The notes under the pieces: model-generated
Database searches by the model: none
Told to the model about the DNA's origin: nothing
What the model saw: only the letters and a program-made list of their open reading frames with translations
Source: Vandiemenella viatica
Lineage: Eukaryota > Arthropoda > Insecta > Orthoptera > Morabidae
Length of the DNA: 64,000 nt
Assembly (NCBI GenBank): GCA_031002005.1
Contig: JARYHS010013630.1
Coordinates: forward strand, 31,707,504 to 31,771,503
Reading direction: 5' to 3'
Shown here: positions 59,346 through 64,000 of the stretch, one piece after another
How the letters are laid out: each line of letters starts with the position of its first letter
Position numbering within the stretch: the stretch's first letter is position 1
Program-made: the position numbers and the translations under genes

Positions 59346-60285
59346 TCTATGCTCTTTATTTGTATTGTAATTCCATTGTACCGCGATTTTTCCTAAACCC
59401 AAATTGTTCTTCACCTACTATCTCTTCTACTACCCTTTCCATCCTTCTGTATCTTATTCTGGTCAGTAATTTTGAAGCATGTGATGTTAGACTAATGGTG
59501 CGATAATTCTCTCATTTGTCTGCTTGTGCTTTCTTTGGAAGTGTGCAGATATTTTTATTAAAATCTGTTGGAATTTCTTCTGTTTCATAATTTTTTGATA
59601 TCAGCTTGAATAATCTTGATTCCTTCATTTCCTAGGGATTTAAGAAGTTCTGCAGGGATCTCAATAATTCAAACTGCCTTATTTGTTTTCAAGTCATTCA
59701 GAGCTTTGTTAAATTCTGTCCTCAAAACAGGATCTCCTAAGTCATCAATGTCGACATCCCCTTTCTTTTCCATTACACTATTGTTCAAGTCGTCCCCAAC
59801 ATAGTTTCTCAATGTATTCCTTCCATCGGTAAGCTGTATCGTCTGAGCTTAAGAGGTTTCCCATCAGCAGCTTTAATGTTCACATCTTTTTTCTTCATTT
59901 CTGCAAAATTCTTTTTGGTCTTCCTATATGCAACATCTACTTATGATCATTTCCTTTTCTACCTCTTTCTCACTTTTCTTCTAGCCATTTATGTTTTGCT
60001 TTTTTGCGTATCCTGTTTATTTGATTTCTAAATTATTGCTCTCTTCCTGCTCTATCCTGATCATGTTTGTGCCTTCTCCTCTGATCCATCGGCTCCAAAA
60101 TTTTTGTGATCCAAGGTTTCGGGCAGCTTATTCCCTAAATCCTAATGTTTCTTTACCAGCTTTCATTATTTCGGCCTTTAATGCATTCCATTCATCCTCG
60201 GTTGAGCTCCTTTCAGAATTACTTCTTAGACTTAAGTCTACCATTTCTGCAAATTTTGCTCTCATGCTAGATTGTTAAGAGCACA
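59346..60285 (-). pseudogene. 5' part of the LINE family seen at 2,270-3,599
   Basis: On the minus strand: LRAKFAEMVDLSLRSNSERS, TEDEWNALKAEIMKAGKETL, later KGDVDIDDLGDPVLRTEFNK followed by ALNDLKTNKAV, EIPAELLKSLGNEGIK, then EQFGFRKNRGT. This is the linker between endonuclease and reverse transcriptase and the first RT blocks of a non-LTR element. It overlaps the 2,270-3,599 copy at nucleotide level around 59,400-59,490. Coding is broken by stops. Its 3' side stops where the pogo-like element ends. Confidence 0.75.
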
Positions 60286-61704
60286 GTATAGTATTAGAAT
60301 CTTAAGTATGTAGACAACTTAAATAGTTGACTTATTGGAAGCGATTACCTTAAAAATCAGTGGAAAATAGAATTTTTAATCTCCAATTGAGCTACATGTA
60401 TGGAAATAGGCTCGAAGCTGACTGAATATTAGTAGTACCTTGCCTATACCAGTCACATCGCTTGGGCAAGCATGTGTTGAAGTATGTGAAGGATTAAAGC
60501 TAAACTAGCTATTAGAGTATTCACGGCAGAAGTGAAATAAAGAAAAATATTGCTCATTTGCCAAAGGAAAGAAATAATCTAAAAACCACCTGTTAGTATT
60601 TTTGTTTTTGTGAAGGTCATTTACTCCAGAGAACATACTGAAATAGAACTTGATTTTTACATATGAAAATATTTTAATAAGGAAAGGTGGTTTACATTAT
60701 CATCCTAAGAATTTTTTTTTTTTAAAAAAAAAGACTAATTTACAAATATCTTTATTTCTTTCAACAAGTCAGAGCGATTGCACTTTCTTTATATTACGAA
60801 ATAATATACGTGATTGAAATTATTCATTATTTACACAAAAGACCTTAGCAATTAATAATTGGTATAGCTCAGTGGAGGGCACGAAATATCCCAGGCTTTT
60901 ACTGGGCGTTTGGAACTGAGTTCTGGTGCAAACTTTGGCACAGAGTTCCTGGAACTGAGATAGCAGTGGGACGATACAACGGTAAATGCGACTGCTGAAG
61001 CAGCGGCAGGTGGAGTGGTGTCAGCAGTCAGCAACAAGACCTGGCCAACAGCTTGTAGTCGAAACCTGAGGATCGCGGTGCTCCGTTTGCAGCAAAGCTC
61101 GATTTGTCCTCTCCCGGTCGGCCTCCAATCATTTACCCCTGCAAATAAGATCGGTGGCCGATAGGCAGAAATTAGCGATTTCCAGCCTTGCAGTCGTCTG
61201 TTATTCTATTTTACGCTCCATACTCAGCATTCACATCCATCTTATTCGTTGATCCTGCTCCCACCATATTCCTATAATACGTTAGTGGAACTTTGCGAGC
61301 AACTGCAAAATAGCCGTGCTGTCAAAAAGCGGCAGTAAATTATATTACCTGTCTCTATTTATCTTACATTTTATTCAAAACTTCCCTGGGTCTTTCACAA
61401 AGGTAGAGCAGCACAGGGCCGCATTTAAGTACCGGCTACCTACGCTATAATGCCGACTAAAGTCCTGAAATTCTCGTGAAAACTGAAAAGAAAAACAATG
61501 TATTAGCACATGCGCATTTTAATCTTTTGAAGTAGAGTGTACTGTAAAAAAAAGATTCAGTAAACCTAAACCGAAAAACTTTACATCACAACGATGAGGA
61601 ATTATAACCCCCTTATAACATAAGGTTGCAGTATACTGTGGTCGGGAGATGTGACTGTAGACAGAAGTCGCTACCTTGCAACACCTACCCTACGTGCCTG
61701 GAAA
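60286..61704. other. No recognisable gene
   Basis: Non-coding. 60,865-61,160 is richer in G+C and has short frames on both strands, but no motif or splice context that I can support. Confidence 0.4.
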
Positions 61705-62070
61705 GGGGACATCCATAAATTACGTGAGGTGAAATAGGGTGGGGAGGGGTCCGGCGAAATCTCACCAGGGGGGAGGGGGGGTCTACGGAAATCTCACGTG
61801 AGATTTTGCGAAAAGATTTGGGGACAGTAGAGCCAAAAAAAGGGCTACAATTTGCGCCAAAGTAGATTTTAGGAGGGTATTTCGTCAAAAAAAATTAGGG
61901 TGTGACCTAAAAAAAAAAGGTCTACAAAAGTTTCCAGGGCGATTTGTAGGGGGGGTTCTTACGGACCAGATCTCACCAGAGGGGGGGGGGGGGTCCGGCC
62001 AGATCTCACCAAGGGGGAGGGGGGGTCCAGAAATCCGGAAAAACACCTCACGTAATTTGTGGATGCCCCC
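61705..62070 (+). mobile_element. MITE family A, complete
   Basis: GGGGACATCCATAAATTACG at the left is inverted as CGTAATTTGTGGATGCCCCC at the right. The 366-bp body alternates G-runs with TCTCACCA-type sequence and has no coding capacity. Flanking bases do not give a clear target duplication. Confidence 0.85.
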
Positions 62071-62684
62071 AAAGTGTAGTATTTGAAAGTAGGCCTAAGT
62101 AATTTAAAAAAAATATATAATTGGAATATGTCTGTTTAGACTACAGTATTTTTTAATTTGTTGTTTCAAGTAATTTTTAATTTCTATTTTAACATAGGAA
62201 TTTCGATCTTTTGGTGTGGCGTGGATAGGCTCGGATTAGTGGAGGTAGGGTGGAGTTGCTGTCTTCCTGTTGGCATGCATGTGTGAATAATCAATATTTT
62301 TAATCTTTATATTGCATTTTCTGGGGATCTTAATCATTTGTTTTATCTTAATATGTAGGCGTACTCTTCCATATTGTTAAAACTTTTGAGTTTGTAATTC
62401 TGCGGGCTTTTGCTGAGGGGGTTTGGTTGCAATGACACAACTACTATAGGCAGCATCTTAACTATCGATCATCAGTCGAAGAATTGAACGTGCGAGCTTC
62501 ACTTGCTAACCTTGTTCAATTCATTCTCTGAAACTATTCGGAAAGCACATTTTGATCTTTAGATTCTTCATTAAGTTATCCTCTTGTATTTTTACTATCA
62601 CTACGTTATCCAATATTTTGTATTAAAAGGTTTATTAGATGAATTATAAGCAGTCTATATTAACAAATATTTGCTTTATTATAG
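62071..62684. other. No recognisable feature
   Basis: Non-coding AT-rich sequence. Confidence 0.4.
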
Positions 62685-62765
62685 ATGGGCCCGCAGGTCC
62701 CTGGAGCACGTTTCCCGGCTAATCCCCCGGGATTCAGGGGTTTTGTTGCCCAACAGACCTCTCGG
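62685..62765 (+). CDS. Weak candidate exon, Pro/Gly-rich
   Basis: A T-rich tract ending CTTTATTATAG precedes 81 bases of sharply higher G+C. Read in the first frame they give MGPQVPGARFPANPPGFRGF and seven more residues. The following GTAGCG is a poor donor; alternatives lie 10-20 bp further on. The composition and low-complexity Pro/Gly sequence would suit a regulatory-protein exon, but an unidentified repeat is equally possible. I cannot name the protein. Confidence 0.25.
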
Positions 62766-63064
62766 GTAGCGGGCCACCTGTGTGAATAAGACGCAGATAT
62801 TTCTTATGAATTGTTCGTGAGTTGCTCTAATTGTTCTGATCACATCTGACACCACAATGCCAGAGTAATAAACACGTGGAAGCATCCAGTGCACGCAGAG
62901 TGATAAAGAATCGTAGACCATACGCTGTAGTTGTTCAGAGTACAGTCTGGTGTTTCTGAAGTTCTCATTAAAATTCGGTAATGAAGAGGAGGAAAAAGAA
63001 CCACGTAGATTGAAATCTTATATATATATATATATATAAATAGACGTGTTTTTTTCCTATATTT
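62766..63064. other. Non-coding with a short TA microsatellite
   Basis: TATATATA repeat at about 63,019-63,038. Otherwise no feature. Confidence 0.5.
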
Positions 63065-64000
63065 CACTTTTCAGCCACCACTACCTAGCACAGATCACTG
63101 ATGTTTGTGGGTGGAAGTAGCATGGAGTTTCCTGTCGTGCACAACGTTGGCCGAATGCCGATAGCTGTACGAATGTGGGAGATATAATGATTAAAGTTGG
63201 TCAGTGCAGGGCGTTTTCATATTTCGACCGAAATTCGTATCTCCGTATACTTCTCTTTCCTGCCACAACTACATAACATAGACATTTGGTGTTTGTGTGT
63301 GGTAGTAGAATCGTCTTTCCTGTCGTGCACTATGGTTATTAGATGTCGGTAGCTATGGGGATGTGGGAGATATGGGGGTTGAAAGTGGTCGACCTGTGGC
63401 AATTTCATATTTCTGCCAAAGACAAAAGTGTCATCGTGTATCACTTTTCAGCGAAAACTACAGATCACAGATAACTGGCGTTTGTGTGTAGTAGTAGCAC
63501 AGAGTCACCTTTCGATCACAACAGCGGCCGAATTTCAGAAACTGTGGTACTGTGGTAGATATGGTGGTTGTTAGTGGCCGACCAAGTATATTTTCGTATT
63601 TCGACTGTCTCCGCATATGTCACTTTTCTGCCACAACTACATAGCATAGAGCATTGGTGTTTGTGTTTGGTAGTATAATCGTATCTCATGTAGTGCACTA
63701 TGGTTGTTAGATGTCGGTAGCTATGGGGGTGTGGGAGAAATGGGGGTTGAAAGTGGTCGACCGGTGGCAATTTCATACTTCTGCCAAAGACAAAAGTGTC
63801 ATGGTGTATCACTTTTCAGCGAAAACTACAGATCACAGATAACAGGCGTTTGTGTGTAGTAGTAGCACAGAGTCACCTTTCAATCACAAAAGCGGCCGAA
63901 TTTCAGAAACTGTGGTACTGTGGTAGATATGGTGGTTCTAAGTGGCCGACCAAGGATATTTTCGTATTTCGACGCAAGGTATGTGTCTCCGCAGATTTCA
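63065..64000. repeat. Satellite array, ~185-bp monomers in ~368-bp higher-order units
   Basis: Monomers begin at CACTTTTCAGCC at about 63,065, then about 63,252, 63,444, 63,621 and 63,812. Alternate monomers are more alike than neighbours: TGCCAAAGACAAAAGTGTCA recurs 368 bp apart (63,431 vs 63,799). This gives a dimeric higher-order repeat. The array runs off the window. Frames on the minus strand (63,217-63,444, 63,516-63,812) are repeat-derived. Confidence 0.9.

Larger units (their letters stand above)
57710..59354. mobile_element. Possible pogo/Tigger-like element hosting a hAT copy
   Basis: Left end TAGAGCGTCAATAACCCGAACGT and, in complement, right end AGAGCATAGATAATCCGAAGT share the AATCCGAA-type signature of Tigger/pogo termini. 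Further AATCCGAAC/AATCCGGAT motifs lie just inside the right end. TA precedes the left end, but the right TA is not clean. Removing the hAT copy leaves ~630 bp with no clear transposase. Confidence 0.45.

Noticed and set aside
63217..63812. Two similar 75-98-codon minus-strand frames
   Set aside because: Their similarity is explained by the satellite monomers; no coding signature beyond the repeat.

Overview
The window is AT-rich intergenic or intronic DNA from a large, transposon-packed arthropod genome. The best guess is a hemimetabolous insect. Evidence is indirect: the transposase, LINE and SWIM-gene remnants resemble insect families, tRNA-derived SINEs recur, and no bacterial operon, rRNA or intact tRNA gene is present. 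No complete host protein-coding gene was found. Two short candidate host exons stand out: a 57-bp exon with good splice signals at 21,092-21,148, and a weaker GC-rich one at 62,685-62,765.

Layout. 0-12 kb: a degraded LINE (2.3-3.6 kb), two foldback repeats (5.4 and 6.7 kb), a possible ETS/CRE promoter (6.1 kb), a SINE (9.1 kb) and a reverse-strand CR1/Jockey-like LINE (10.3-11.3 kb). 12.2-15.7 kb: a DNA transposon with an 8-bp target duplication and hexanucleotide-repeat ends. It encloses a second inverted-repeat element that carries a broken multi-exon SWIM zinc-finger gene. 21.3-25.7 kb: an inverted-repeat element hit by a hAT transposon holding a decayed transposase and six ~160-bp tandem repeats. 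29.5-42.3 kb: a Helitron block. One Helitron (31,758-36,863) contains a whole hAT element (32,503-36,411), which contains a ~1-kb G-rich array and a nearly complete but frameshifted transposase. A Helitron helicase C-terminus lies at 40.4-41.0 kb.

43-53 kb: LINE and SINE pieces, G/C-rich MITEs (families A and B) and a decayed DDE transposase split by a SINE. 55.1-59.1 kb: two inverted sister copies of a short hAT-type element (target duplications GTTGCAAT and GCTGGTGG), each keeping the same acidic peptide frame. One is interrupted by a family-B MITE; the other sits in a pogo/Tigger-like element. 59.3-60.3 kb: the 5' part of the same LINE family as at 2.3 kb. From 63.06 kb to the end: a satellite of ~185-bp monomers in a ~368-bp higher-order repeat.

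The elements form nested insertions whose order can be read from target duplications and paralogous empty sites. Family names rest on recognised protein motifs and terminal signatures, not on database searches.
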